Assembly (NCBI RefSeq): GCF_910592395.1
Contig: NC_088310.1
Coordinates: forward strand, 7,883,501-7,947,500
Reading direction: 5' to 3'
DNA length: 64,000 bases
DNA from: Lineus longissimus
Taxonomy: Eukaryota; Nemertea; Pilidiophora; Heteronemertea; Lineidae
In this document: in pieces, positions 11,965 through 24,400 of the stretch
How positions within the stretch are numbered: position 1 is the stretch's first letter
Layout of the letters: each line of letters begins with the position of its first letter
The notes under the pieces: model-generated
What the model was told of the DNA's origin: nothing
Databases searched by the model: none
The model's input: only the letters and a program-made list of their open reading frames with translations
Program-made: the position numbers and the translations under genes

Positions 11965-12070
11965 AAGTCACAAGGCCAATAAACCCAATTGGCACCTAAC
12001 CCTAGTGCCACTTAAACAACGCTTATCCAACCTTGGAGGAGGAATACTCCCTGGAGAATAATATCTCCAC
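11965..12070. repeat. Dispersed repeat, copy 1
   Basis: 'CAATAAACCCAATTGGCACC' to 'CCTTGGAGGAGGAATACTCC'; an inverted copy lies at about 59,932-60,045. Unclassified. Confidence 0.55.
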
Positions 12071-12164
12071 ATTCAGAGCAAACGCTGAAGAAGTCACCCC
12101 CTGGTAGCCTGCAAAAATTTCAAAAGATCATATTGAGAAGAGAGGACTTCAGATGATTCCTTAC

Positions 12165-12485
12165 CATAACTTCTGTCAACTGCTGATGAGCATGACTCAG
12201 ACTCGTCACCGGGGTGACATCAACCCTGCCCCAACGTATCTCAGCCATCTCGACAAGATCACTCGCCTCATGTAGCGCCACCTTGTATTCAGAATACAAA
12301 ACGATATAGTGCTGTAATGAGTCGGTCCTTCTGTTGGCCGTTGCTAGAACACGTGTCATCCGTGTGTTTAGATGCGTAACAATTTCCCTGAGTGTTGCCT
12401 TGTCGTTCGTGTCCAAGGACGGGCTGATTTTCTCCGAGAGGAACAAAAGCTGGTCCAGACGTGTTGAGTCCTCAGAGAAGAAAGC
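12165..12485 (-). CDS. Exon 45, one spectrin repeat, 107 codons
   Basis: Phase 0/0; donor ATG|GTAAGG. Encodes 'AFFSEDSTRLDQLLFL', 'LREIVTHLNTRMTRVLA', 'LVEMAEIRWGRVDVT' and ends 'AHQQLTEVM'. Confidence 0.86.
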
Positions 12486-13407
12486 CTGGGGGAAAGAAAA
12501 TCATTTGTACAAAATACTTGGATCTTACAACAGAACCTCTTTACTAAAGGGTGGGTGACTGATGTTGAGTTTACACTACAAATTGCAAGACTCTTCCAAG
12601 AGCAAAATTGTCATATTCAGCTTCTTGACATCCAGCCAGTTACTTTAATATGGTACTGATCTCTTTCTAAGAACATGGAATATCTATCATCTCCACATCC
12701 TAATCAATCAAGTCACTTTGGTTAACATACTCTACATGCATAGTAGCAGGAGTCTTGAGGCCATAAAGGTCAGGAAAGAGGAACGTGACAGCATTTTTTT
12801 GGTCTACATTTTAGCATACAGCAGTTGATCGAATGTGCTAGGAAAACAATGGAAAGTGCACATTACTAAGGTCTATGAGCTAACGAGAGATTTTTAAAAA
12901 TTAGAAATTGGACTGTGTTATCTAAATGATGTTTCTAGCAGTGAAAATCAAACAGTGGGTGATAGGTTGATAGGACAGAAATCTACAAGTACAGTAGAAT
13001 TAAGTTGAGTAGCAGAGGCAATAGTGGACAGGAGACTATGCTACAATTTACCCCGAACATCTATTCAAATCGTTGAATGGGAGAAATAGCAAAATAATCT
13101 GGCAAATAAAATGAAGCAGAGGTGATAAATTACATGCAAAAGGTGCTGCAGGGAACATTCTCCATATCAAAGAAATTCAGATTCTGATCTGGGAACGAGA
13201 TTTTTCTCTGTATGACGTCGTCAAGTCAAGTGGATTGTCTTGTATTACTGTTGCTAGGCATAACAGACATTAGAGACACCCAGTTTCATGGATGATTTCG
13301 ACAAATGACTATGCGCCCCTTTACGTTCCTCAAATTGATACAAACATGCTCAATCATCAGTTGCAAAGATTTCAAAAGAACAACATAATAAACACATTTG
13401 ATTATAC
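12486..13407. other. Intron between exons 44 and 45
   Basis: No repeats, exons or motifs noticed. Confidence 0.6.
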
Positions 13408-13581
13408 CTTGTGGTTGTCCAATTCCTGCTGAGCGCTTTCAAAGTCGACCCCACCATCGGCAGCCTTCAAGTTGGCATCTGCCTCCTTCAACCAATCATT
13501 CAAAAGGTGGAACAGATCATCAAACCCGACTCGGTCAATCTTCTCACAATCGAGATCTACTGTCCTCTTCTCCACCATCCT
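13408..13581 (-). CDS. Exon 44, half spectrin repeat, 58 codons
   Basis: Phase 0/0; acceptor TTCTGTAG, donor AAG|GTATAA. Encodes 'DDLFHLLNDWLKEADANL' and 'FESAQQELDNHK'. Confidence 0.83.
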
Positions 13582-13970
13582 CTACAGAATAAAGAAATCG
13601 AGCAATTGTCAACTTTCAACTATCAAGATACAATCGATGTCTGTTCAGACACCCAGGTTCTTGGGACATCGTCACTTACATCAATATCCATTCTTGATGG
13701 CAAAAGAATCTGCCATGAAAGTTCTTTCTATTGGTATACTTCTAATTATGTCACAGGCTACATGTATCGCCTTTTGTAGGTTATTCATCATATGAGCTAT
13801 GTTGCAAGTCCCCATGGCAAGTTCGTGCCATAGTCTTTGCAGGCAAGAAATTTTCGTCACCGTGATATTAGATCCCACATTAAGACCATTACTTCAATAC
13901 ACCAGATGAAGGGCTGTAAGGTGAAACAACCTAGGTCACATGGACAATGCATAGGATTAGTGGACCCTAC

Positions 13971-14120
13971 CTTGACAACCTGAGCCTTGTGGGCAACAAG
14001 ATCTATCTTATCTCTCATCTCAGTTGGCATGCTCTCTTCCATCTCCTCAAACTGGACCTGTTGCTGTACAATCCTACTCTGGACTTCTTCGATGTGGTCG
14101 TGAATCTCTTGACTAAATGC
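13971..14120 (-). CDS. Exon 43, half spectrin repeat, 50 codons
   Basis: Phase 0/0; acceptor CTTCTAG, donor AAG|GTAGGG. Encodes 'AFSQEIHDHIEEVQSRI' and 'IDLVAHKAQVVK'. Pairs with exon 44 (50+58 = 108 codons). Confidence 0.83.
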
Positions 14121-14322
14121 CTAGAAGAGAAAGAATGGTATACTTAAATCCTGCTTACAAGTGTGTCACAACTGAGGTGGAGTATTTCCAAGCTTTTTTT
14201 TCTTCTTAATGTCTGATTTTTTTCATGGCTAATACAACAGAACCAGGCCTACATGTATATCTCTAATAAACCTGGCCATCATCTCTTGTTCCTCCATCAA
14301 TTTTGAAGTCTGTATCACTTAC

Positions 14323-14649
14323 AGAATGTTTCCTAATCTCTCTCTCCATCATCCCAGCATCCAACGGCAGTGTCTTCTCCATCTGTACCTCCGCCTTCTT
14401 GCCACACAACCAATTCAAAGTCTCCTCAATTTGCAGAAGGAAAGCCTCGCGACAATCCAACGCCGCTTCGTATTCACGCAACCGTTTTTGTACATCTCGT
14501 TTCAAGTGTTGGATTCGCATCTTCAGGCTGTGTACCTCGTCGCTAATCGTTCTTTTGTCCACCGGTGAACCTTCGACAGCAACTTGTCGACCTCGATCAT
14601 TAAGAGCACGTAATTCTTGATCAAAGGCTTGAGATCTTTCTAAAGTTAT
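14323..14649 (-). CDS. Exon 42, one spectrin repeat, 109 codons
   Basis: Phase 0/0; acceptor TTTCAG, donor TCT|GTAAGT. Encodes 'ITLERSQAFDQELRAL', 'LQIEETLNWLCGKKAEVQ' and 'MMEREIRKHS'. Confidence 0.86.
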
Positions 14650-14753
14650 CTGAAACATGAAAGTGACAGTCAATGTGATGTTAAGTCCATCGCCAACCGA
14701 AAAAAGAGCAAATATGCCAAGTTTTAGGGTCGCAAAAATTTCGTTTGACCTAC

Positions 14754-15059
14754 TTTGTATTTTTGTATTTTCATCACCAGTGATGTCCCGCTCTGTTCCA
14801 CTTCCTTTATCTGGTTCTCGCACTCGGTAACCATGGTAACCAATTCCGTACACTGACTACAATACTGCTGCCTTAATTTCAATCCTGAGTTTGCCTTCTG
14901 ACACAGTAGCTCCACCTGTTGGTTAAGATCGACATACTGTTGGTGCAGTTTGTCGATTTCTTCACGTTTCGATTCCTGAGACTGGATGAGCAGTTCGTGT
15001 TGTGGATTCACAACTTTGTCAATTTCTACTTGGTAGTCATGGATTTTGGATCTAATTCT
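14754..15059 (-). CDS. Exon 41, one spectrin repeat, 102 codons
   Basis: Phase 0/0; donor AAA|GTAGGT. Encodes 'RIRSKIHDYQVEIDKVV', 'DKLHQQYVDLNQQVELLC' and ends 'LVMKIQKYK'. It lacks a clear helix-A Trp; the second half is Cys-rich (YCSQC..). Confidence 0.85.
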
Positions 15060-15272
15060 CTGTAATGAGAAGAATTTAAGATTTTTGTATAACTGCTGCA
15101 GAATTTGTAAATGACTATGTATCATCTGTCATTATGATAAGCGGGTTAAAGAATTCCACAAATTGTCATTTTAGATGTCTTCGCTAAACCTAGACAATAG
15201 ACTAATGCACATTATTGCCAGGTTGGGTATCTAGTGGACCTGAAATTATAAAATCATAAACTGATGTCCTAC

Positions 15273-15459
15273 CTCGTAACAATTGAGCTTATCCTGAGCA
15301 TCCTCCACTCCGCACCCGCATGGAATGTTCAATTTCTTAATCTCATCTCTGACAGATCGCAGCCACTTGCGACAGTTATCCACGTCCTGATCATACTGCC
15401 CCCTCGTAGCAAGTCCATACTCTAACTGTTGTAGGCGAGCAGCCAGCTGCGTTGATATG
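15273..15459 (-). CDS. Exon 40, spectrin repeat part, 62 codons + 1 nt
   Basis: Phase 2 in, phase 0 out; acceptor CTTCTGCAG, donor GAG|GTAGGA. Encodes 'ISTQLAARLQQLEYGL', 'VDNCRKWLRSVRDEIK' and a Cys-Gly-Cys-Gly turn ('IPCGCGVEDAQDKL'). Confidence 0.84.
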
Positions 15460-15756
15460 CTGCAGAAGGTAAACGGTGAAATTGATGAGTCGGACACTCA
15501 CAGGCTGAAGATATCTTGAAAATCTGTCTTTTTCACCATTCATTGTTGAAATTAGCAATCAGATATGACATAACTTGTAACTGACCACGTCCCATGTCAA
15601 AACCAAGCCGGAAGGAGTTGGGAGCAACTCTGCACAGTGCAGTAGCAAACTGTGAGCCAACTTCAGTCTTTATGGCCTAACTGCCAGCTCCAGCAGTCAC
15701 CTACGAGTCTGTACCAGACCAATCCCATATTTTTTCAACCAAAGAAGTCGAAGTAC

Positions 15757-15899
15757 CTATTGAATTCTGTCTGTAACTCTGTGACCTCCTCCTCTAGGAC
15801 CAGCCTGTCTTCCTTCTGCAGCTCCTCCCTAAACATGCACGCCTTACTCTTGATTTCCATCACCACTGATTCCATTACCTTTGCAGCATTGAAAAGAAC
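15757..15899 (-). CDS. Exon 39, spectrin repeat part, 47 codons + 2 nt
   Basis: Phase 0 in, phase 2 out; donor AG|GTACTT is weak. Encodes 'VLFNAAKVMESVVMEIK' and 'LVLEEEVTELQTEFN'. Confidence 0.8.
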
Positions 15900-16004
15900 C
15901 TGCAAAGACAGCAGAGATTGTAGTGAAAAGTTTGAATCAGAAATTTGGCTTGATGTCCCAATTTGACTAGAAGTAAGGTTTCAAGTTAATAAGAGACTAC
16001 TAAC

Positions 16005-16210
16005 CTTGTGCCTATTCAGCTGGTCCTCGAGCACACTGATTGGATCCCCAAGGTTTATTTCGTCGACAAAGACAGCAGATGTTTCCTTTAACGACTGTCT
16101 GACCTTGCGAATGTCAGCTTCAAACTGTTTCCTGTTCTGTAACACCTCCTTTAGATGTCCGACTACCGTTTGTGGTTCACCTTTTAACTTGATGTATCGA
16201 CCTTCCACAT
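16005..16210 (-). CDS. Exon 38, spectrin repeat part, 68 codons + 2 nt
   Basis: Phase 1 in, phase 0 out; acceptor CTCTGCAG, donor AAG|GTTAGT. Encodes 'VEGRYIKLKGEPQTVVGH' and 'SVLEDQLNRHK'. Exons 37+38 total 327 bp. Confidence 0.85.
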
Positions 16211-16506
16211 CTGCAGAGGGGGATGAAGATCTTATTACAGGGATGTGACAGAGCCCAGAGTATCTTTTCATGTGACAATGCTGTCTTTTAGATTATTTGC
16301 AAAATATGTCCCTAAAATGATTATTACTTGTCTAATTTCAAAAATTCAAAGTTCTTCAGAGAGCTGAGGCACATTTCCATTTCTGTTGTCAAATGAATCC
16401 TCCTTTAGGAGGGGGAATGGAAATCCCCAAAATATCGCATATTGCAGGTTGCAGTAATATAAATCGTTCGCCTGAGGAGCACTTAATAATGGGAGGGAAC
16501 ACTTAC

Positions 16507-16627
16507 CAGAGATGAGTTTCCTTACTTCAACTTGCCCATCCTTGCTCATCTTATCCATTAGATTCTGGGCCTGGGACTTCAGCATGTCCAGGTTAATCTC
16601 ATAGGAACTAATCTCAAGGGAGAGTGA
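16507..16627 (-). CDS. Exon 37, spectrin repeat part, 40 codons + 1 nt
   Basis: Phase 0 in, phase 1 out; donor G|GTAAGT. Encodes 'SLSLEISSYEINLDMLK' and 'DGQVEVRKLIS'. Confidence 0.82.
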
Positions 16628-16843
16628 CTGAAAATGGAAAGTTTTATCGTCCAAAACATAGGAGCCCCAGGAAGGAGTTTGGCCATCCAGAACCTGCATC
16701 AAGGACCAGCTTTACGCTACCAGGACAAATTGAAACAACCTCTAAATCAACCTCTTTGGTTGGTATTGAATGCTTCAAAAGGAGATTCTCAGTGGACAAC
16801 CAATATCTAAAATCAAAAAGTCTTAATAGAACAGTACACCAAC

Positions 16844-17167
16844 CTGATATTTCTCAATCTGTTTCTCAACGCCCACAGATTTCAATTGGGACGGTTCGGT
16901 CTTGAACGCATCCTCTTTCTCCGAACACCAATCCTGTATCTGTTTCAAAAAGCCATGGAACTTCTGACATAGTTCTAAAGACACCTCCAGATGGTGCTGA
17001 ACGTCTCTCGTCCGCTGATATAACTTCTGGTGCTCATCTTGGACGTGCTTGACCTTCTTCCTGATCTGCTTCCCCTTGTTCTTACTGATATTCTTCATCA
17101 GGCCTTCGCACTTCTCCACCATCATTCTCAACAGTTCCTGTCGGTCGTCAACTTGCTGGCAAAGCAT
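16844..17167 (-). CDS. Exon 36, one spectrin repeat, 108 codons
   Basis: Phase 0/0; donor CAG|GTTGGT. Encodes a Lys-rich helix 'KNKGKQIRKKVKHVQDE', then 'FLKQIQDWCSEKEDAF' and 'VEKQIEKYQ'. Confidence 0.87.
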
Positions 17168-17444
17168 CTGAAATAGATTCATGAGGGATGCATTGGAAAA
17201 CATCAGAAAATGAAACATCTTATTCTTGCAAGACTAAAGCAAATACACTCAAGCAGCAAGATTTTTAAAATGCAGTCAATTACATGAGACCAACAGAAAC
17301 CTTGCAATCTTCTCTGCTCCCTCACTTAGACAAATCTTCTTTAAAGATCTGTAAGTAGTTGCCTCTAAGTCATAGACATCCCATTTTCTCTTACCTCAAA
17401 TATTTCATAAGTTTGAATCAGATACATATACCACTATGCCATAC

Positions 17445-17652
17445 CTGATGATCATCAAAAGCAGCTTTCCTGTCCGATAGTCGATGTCCGAGGGGCGTGT
17501 AGGCGTCCATCTGATCATGTCTCTCCTTCACCCAGATAAGGTATTTCTCGAGCTCCCCAACGATACTAGTGTAATCGCTGGCAAGGAGCTCCAATTCCAT
17601 GATCTTACGCTGAACAGTCGCATGAAGATCTTGGTACTTCTGGTCCACCTCA
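17445..17652 (-). CDS. Exon 35, spectrin repeat part, 69 codons + 1 nt
   Basis: Phase 2 in, phase 0 out; its first base completes Ser with exon 34. Encodes 'EVDQKYQDLHATVQRK', 'LEKYLIWVKERHDQMD' and ends 'AAFDDHQ'. Exons 34+35 total 327 bp, one spectrin repeat. Confidence 0.85.
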
Positions 17653-17849
17653 CTGAACAATGCAGGAAAGGAAACGAAATTTAAGATACATGACATAGAC
17701 ATTCGTCATAACTTGAGCCACAATGCTACAGAGAATACTGACCCACTGGCTGCTAGTGACAGTATGGTCACAACATCTCTTATCTCTCAATTGGTCCCAG
17801 GATGGTAGCATGTCAACTAGCCAGGTCAACTTTCAAACTACACAACATA

Positions 17850-18790
17850 TACATTCTCCCGAAACTGGGGTGATGAGCACATCAGGATTGTGTGGATTAT
17901 AACTCTTGAAGACTCATTTGAGAAGCTCACCTGAGATGGTCCTGGACCAGTTCTTGAAACTGGGGTAATGAGCACATCAGAATTGTGTGGATTATAACTC
18001 TTGAAGACTCATTTGAGAAGCTCACCTGAGATGGTCCTTGACCAGTTCTTGAAACTGGAGTAATGAGCACATCAGAATTGTGTGCGGATTATAACTCTTG
18101 AAGACTCATTTGAGAAGGTCACCTGAGATGGTTCTTGGCCAGTTCTTGAAACTGGGGTAATGAGCACATCAGAATTGTGGATTATAACTCTTGAAGACTC
18201 ATTTGAGAAGCTCACCTGAGATGGCTCTTGACCAGTTCTTGAAACTGGGGTAATGAGCACATCAGAATTGTGGATTATAACTCTTGAAGACTCATTTGAG
18301 AAGGTCAACCGAGATGGTCCTTTACCAGTTCTTGAAACTGGGGTAATGAGCACATCAGAATTGTGTGGATTATAACTCTTGAAGACTCATTTGAGAAGCT
18401 CACCTGAGATGGTTCTTGACCAATTCTTGAAACTGGGGTAATGAGCACATCAGAATTGTGCGGATTATAACTCTTGAAGACTCATTTGAGAAGGTCACCC
18501 GAGATGGTCCTTTACCAGTTCTTGAAACTGGGGTAATGAGCACATCAGAATTGTGCGGATTATAACTCTTGAAGACTCATTTGAGAAGGTCACCTGAGAT
18601 GGTCCTTGACCAGTTCTTGAAACTGGGGTAATGAGCACATCAGGATCGTGTGGATTATAACTCTTGAAGACTCATTTGAGAAGCTCACCTGAGATGGTTC
18701 TTGACCAGTTCTTGAAACTGGGGTAATGAGCACATCAGAATTGTGTGGATCGTAAGTCTTGAAGACTCAAGATGCATTTGAGAAGCTCAC
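17850..18790. repeat. ~95-bp tandem array derived from the exon 34 donor
   Basis: Nine units spaced 92-101 bp. On the minus strand each contains a copy of the last ~27 bases of exon 34 and its 5' splice site (CATCTCAG|GTGAGC), followed by common intronic sequence. Eight of nine keep the GT; five are identical to the true donor GTGAGC. Confidence 0.9.
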
Positions 18791-18909
18791 CTGAGATGGT
18801 CCTGGACCAGTTCTTGATCATGTTGTCCCACGACCTCCAGCACCGGAGATGCCGTTCGTTTTAGCACCAGGATCTTCTTGGAGACCTCCTCAAGTTTGAC
18901 GGAGAGTTC
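18791..18909 (-). CDS. Exon 34, first exon of block 2, 39 codons + 2 nt
   Basis: Phase 0 in, phase 2 out; acceptor TCTAAAAG, donor CAG|GTGAGC. Encodes 'ELSVKLEEVSKKILVLKR' and 'VVGQHDQELVQDHL'. Phase 0 at its start makes it joinable to exon 32. The last 27 bases plus donor are repeated nine times in the next intron. Reading through the donor meets TGA at once. Confidence 0.8.
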
Positions 18910-19113
18910 CTTTTAGAAAGACAATTATAGGTATAACAGACTTTCCAGTTCGTTTTTTCAGTTTTTTAAATGATAACACTTTTAAAATCTACAATTCACT
19001 CGATAATTCTACAAAAGCAATAGAAAACAACATGCAAGGCAAATTGAATAGAAGATAGAACATGCAGTGAGAGTGCAAAGACGAGCTTGTGAACTACTAA
19101 AATGGATTTCAGT

Positions 19114-19448
19114 TTAAAGGGTAACTCGTGTCAAATTTCACCATATAATGTTTTAGCTGTTTTTGACAAATGACTACGTCACTTTCTCATAAATCGGTAA
19201 GGTTTTCGAATCGAAATGCACATTTTCTAGAAATTGATGGTTTAATCCCGCCCGGACGGCTCGCTTCGATGCTGTTTTCGTTAATGACGTCACAACATGA
19301 ACATTTTCGCGGTCACGGTGGTTTACATTCAGCGATTTTATAATAAATCTAATCAAAAATGGAAAATTTGAGCTTTATATTTGTGATCAACAATTAAAAA
19401 CGGATGTATTTCTGCAAAGTTGTAAATCACATCATAGTATCACTTTAA
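19114..19448 (+). mobile_element. TTAA-flanked MITE (piggyBac-type ends), copy 2
   Basis: 335 bp between TTAA sites, ends AGGGTAACT and (inverted) AGTGATACT; an internal GC-rich part present in copy 1 is deleted. In the intron before exon 34. Confidence 0.65.
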
Positions 19449-19959
19449 CAGCTGATGTTTTACGGGCTTTCATTACACCAGGGGTTATGCAGGGCTCACC
19501 ATGCCTTCTATTGAATGAGCAGAAGGGGTACATTCTCAGACCCCACAAAAGTTGCTTCTGTCAAATATCGTATGGCAAGATAAGAATCCTTGATACATGG
19601 TATGTTCATTTATCTCAAAAGCATCATCGAGTCCATCAGCTAATGCCACTTTTGGAGTTGTATTGAAAACAAACCACACAACGATTTTAGTGTGTTCATT
19701 CAAATTATAACAGTACGGAGTTGTCCTTCACAAGGTTGTCCCTTGTCATAATGTCCCAATCATGAACCCTCTAGCATGAACCTTCCCCGCATCGCCTGAA
19801 GTTGGGATATTAAAGTCCTGTGATTGGCGGTATGCAGTTGGCTGTTCATCACTGAAAGGAAACTACGCTGGAATCACAATTCCTACATTTATCAATGAAA
19901 AGGAATTCACATTTTAAGACATCTGGTCCAATATACCCTCTTCGAAGGTCAGATTACAT

Positions 19960-21205
19960 CACCATTACAACAAGACACAGCCCGAGAAACACGGACAACC
20001 AGAGCAACATTGCGACAGTCATACAACCTGATGTCACATCAGAGACAGAGTCACAACCAGGAGGTCAGGGATGGGAGCATCAAGGCTAAAACAGTGACAC
20101 CACTAGGAGGTCACATCAGAGACAGAGTCACAACTAGGAGGTCAGGGATGTGAGCATCAAGGCTAAAACAGTGACACCACTAGAAGTCACATCCAAGACA
20201 ATCACACTACCTGGAGGTCACATCAGAGACAGAGTCACACCCAGGAGGTCAGGGATGAGAGCATCAAGTCTAAAACAGTGACACCACTAGAAGTCACATC
20301 CAAGACAATGACACTACCTGGAGGTCACATCAGAGACAGAGTCACACCCAGGAGGTCAGGGATGAGAGCATCAAGTCTCAAACAGTGACACCTCTAGGAG
20401 GTCACATCAGAGACACAACCAGGAGGTCAGGGATGGGAGCATCAAGGCTAAAACAGTGACACCACTAGGAAGTCACATCAGAGACAATGACACTACCTGG
20501 AGGTCACATCAGAGACAGAGTCACAACCAGGAGGTCAGGGATGAGAGCACCAAGTCTCAAACAGTGACACCTCTAGGAGGTCACATCAGAGACACAACCA
20601 GGAGGTCAGGGATGGGAGCATCAAGGCTAAAACAGTGACACCACTAGGAAGTCACATCAGAGACAAGGACACTACCTGGAGGTCACATCAGAGACAGAGT
20701 CACACCCAGGATGTCAGGGATGGGAGCACCAAGTCTCAAACAGTAACACTACCAGGAGGTCACATCAGAGACAATGACACCACCAAAACGTCACATCAGA
20801 GACAGTGACACAGCCAGGATGTCAGGGATGGGAGCACCAAGTCTCAAACAGTAACACTACCAGGAGGTCACATCTGAGAGAGTGATACTAACAGGATGTC
20901 AGCACCAACTCACATACAGCCAGGATGACAGGGATGGGGAATCAAGTCTCAAACAGTGACACTACCAGGAGGTCACATCTGAGACAGTGACACTACCAGG
21001 AGGTCACATCAGAGACAGAGTCACACCCAGGATGTCAGGGATGGGAGCACCAAGTCTCAAACAGTAACACTACCAGGAGGTCACATCTGAGAGAGTGATA
21101 CTAACAGGATGTCAGCACCAACTCACATACAGCGTCACTACCAGGAGGTCACATCAGAGACAATGATACAACCAGGATGTCACATCAGAGACAGAGCCTA
21201 AAATT
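19960..21205. repeat. Degenerate array of AGGAGGTCACATCAGAGACA-type units
   Basis: Many short imperfect units around 'GGAGGTCACATCAGAGACA' and 'GTCAGGGATGGGAGCA', arranged in longer irregular repeats. It begins just downstream (transcriptional sense) of the poly(A) site of the short isoform and precedes exon 34. Confidence 0.85.
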
Positions 21206-21479
21206 CTATCAGTTACAGGCTTTCTTATTCTGAAAATCTGATACATGGTCAGTCTTGGAAAACGTCACCCCACTTTTACCTGTCCATGTCAATAGCACAA
21301 ATCTTGCATTACCTTCCGCACCCGCTCCATTGATTTCTGTCCATTATTGGCTGAATACCACAGTCGCCATTCTCTCTCAAGCAAGCAGGCCACGCCAACA
21401 TCCATCATCAATCTCCAACACACAACTCACACTCCAACACACAGTAAAATAACGAAACACATTGAAAACACAACCATAG

Positions 21480-24400
21480 TGTATCTGTCTAGTGTAATTT
21501 TATTCTGATAGAAAAGGCACTCTGACATGAAAATGATTCATAGACTATCTACAGACTAACTTCATTTTTGTACATACATCATAAAGTACCAGGGAAAGTT
21601 CAGGGAAAGAGCACAAAATATCATATACAACAATTAACCCCTTGATGATGGTGATCGTAAGAGCTGAAATTATCTGGAAATATAGAAATTTGACGAAAAG
21701 TGTCAGCAAATTGTTTCCATTTTTCCCAACCTTCCTTTCAGTCTTCAAAGGGTTAAAGTCTGAATTGTAAAACTCCCTAATAGTGGTTTACTAAACAGAT
21801 GTATTTTGACCAAGAAAACTGTACATGAATGATATGATTGGACAGTAAAAATAAACAATCTGATAAAATCTCTTTACAATAATGGACGCGGAGCACTGGT
21901 CAGAATAAAAATTCGTCATCGCTGTCATTTTGGATGGAATCAATGGACGTCATGGAAATGTAAAAGAAATTTGTAAATTATGGTTCGGATTTGGAATCTG
22001 GGATGCCTGCTTGTACAGATCAGCACCGTTAACTAAAAATATAGGGCCAAAGTTCAAGTGTTGAGAACACTTGAGGTGACCATTGCATTGATGAAGTCAT
22101 ATGTGAACGGTACTGTAGTCTGCGGAGATCGTGGATTAGCTCTCTTAACGAAACGAAACTCGGCCAAAAACATAACATATTTGAATCTTGCATCCTTAAC
22201 GGAATGTCAGGGGATTTCGTCTCCAATCTGTACACATGTAAAGCATTAATTGGCCCGAGATCAGATTGGGAACTCAAGGGGGTCAAGATCAACAAATCAC
22301 TAAAGTCTTCTTCTTACGATTATCCAGACTAAATTATTCAAATTCTATTCTCTAAACTACACGAAATGTACATGTAGCGCTACAGAATCTTCAACTAAAG
22401 CTAACAAAACCACTCGAAATAAATTCTCAAAGCAAAATATGTTACAATCATAAACAAAATTGGACGGAATCAGAAAGGGACATAAAGATAAATCATCTGA
22501 AAATATCTAGAAATAAATAATGCTACTAATTATCTTAAGCCTATGTTGTAATCAGCACGGGCTGACCAGTGCCCCTCTTCTTTACATATAATCTGTATGA
22601 AGTTTACATATAATTTGTACAAAATACATTATATTCACAGCACTCATGATGATATATATTTGCAATGAAAAAGTATGACTCTTTGCATCTGGAATTGGCA
22701 TCCCCGTTCCAAATAGTCATCAATCATTGTCAATTTCAATGCAAAAAGTGACGAAATGTACAACATGCAAAAAAACATACCCCTCAGCAGTGTATACACA
22801 TATCAACTAATTTATAAATAATTAATCTTTTTGGCATCTGGATTATTTGACAATAAATAATATTTTTAACTCTACACGCCTTTGATTTGTCGGTATATGG
22901 AATTCGATATTTGAAAATGGAATGTACACGTCTGTCAACAATTAATTTTTCTGTGCATTATCAGAAAATCTGATCTTTAAAACCAGTGAAATATGAGTCA
23001 TAGGACGGTTTTGATTAATCTACTTTTGTTCCTCTGATGGTTGTCATGGCAACTACAAAACTGAACTGAATCGGAACTATATAAGTAACTTAAGATTTAA
23101 ATTCTCATATAATCTGGCACCAGTTTAAGCACAGTATTAACAGCCGTAATTTCACTGTACTGCAAAATATACAAATATGCAAAAGTACGGAAAAATTCTT
23201 CAATCTCGTCAGACTCTAGAAAACACTTAATTGTAGCATGTAGGTTAAGAGTCCACGACTGCATCTCCGTGAAATGATCCATCTAAATTGGTGTTTCAAT
23301 GCCAGCATTATACTGGTGAGCATATTATAATTCAAGGTGGTCGACATTATAATAATACTTATCTCATAATTATCAACTCAGAATACAAAACCATCTTTTT
23401 TATTCACAATTTTCTACTTGCTATATTTTTAAATCCACAGACAACATGCAACTTTGGAAGACTTGATTAATAATCTTAATTCAACAAGTAACCCATAGAG
23501 TGGCATATCCGATAAAACTCATAATAATTAAATGTTTAATTACCAAACAGTCCTCTTTTACATGTTTTCCACTTTTTCACTTTCCTTTCTTTCAAACACA
23601 AAAGCCTAACCTTTCGTTTTTTTCAAGTCAAAGAAAGACTAAGGCAATATATACTATACATATACATCCACTGACTTCTGCTTTCCATGGAAGCGTTACA
23701 GTCTCACAATCCTAATTAAACACTAATTAAAACCAGTTTCATCAGATGCTTTGTCTTCTTCATCAACAACAATGCTACTAAACTACACCTACATACACAA
23801 CAACGTCTCATCACATTACGACAACTATCACATTTTGCTTGCTTTGAATTTGGAACCCATATCTTCAAAGTCTGTAACATCCTAAAATACATAAATACAA
23901 AAAAGGGACATTTCCAAAGGACGGGAGCAAATGTCCTGCCTAACTGTTTAGTCCAAGGCAATTTTTCCTTCCTAATTCCGAGGCAGGATCAGGGACTATG
24001 GTAGGTCCTAAAGTAACCTTTACTCCATCAAACCTTGTAGGATAAATTCCTTCCCTTAAACATGAACTGCACATAGCAATCTTGAAACTGGAAAACCAAT
24101 TCCAGTAGGAAGTGGATTCGCATCGTCCTTTTGTCCACCTAGGTCCTCAATGCCAGTTTCAAAGACTTCACCTGGCCCACTTAATTCCCTACACGACAAA
24201 AGGACATTCTGCCCCATGATTTGATCACACAGAACTTTGTAGCCCTTTATGAATCTGCATGCTCATATCGTGACAGAAGGTACCCTTTACCATTGCACTG
24301 GAACTAAATTGGAACCAATGAATCCTCTACTCAAGTTTTTTTTCTCATAGCCATAAGGCGTTACAGAAAACTGCAGCCCTTGGAGAAGTTTGCAAGGCCA

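Noticed and set aside
17850-18790. CRISPR-like or satellite array with no relation to the gene
   Set aside because: Eukaryotic context, and the unit clearly contains exon 34 sequence and its donor, so it arose from the gene itself.
5599-18909. KASH, CH, GAS2 or EF-hand domains in block 2
   Set aside because: All visible exons are spectrin-like helices; no transmembrane segment or PPPX-type C-terminus is present in the window.
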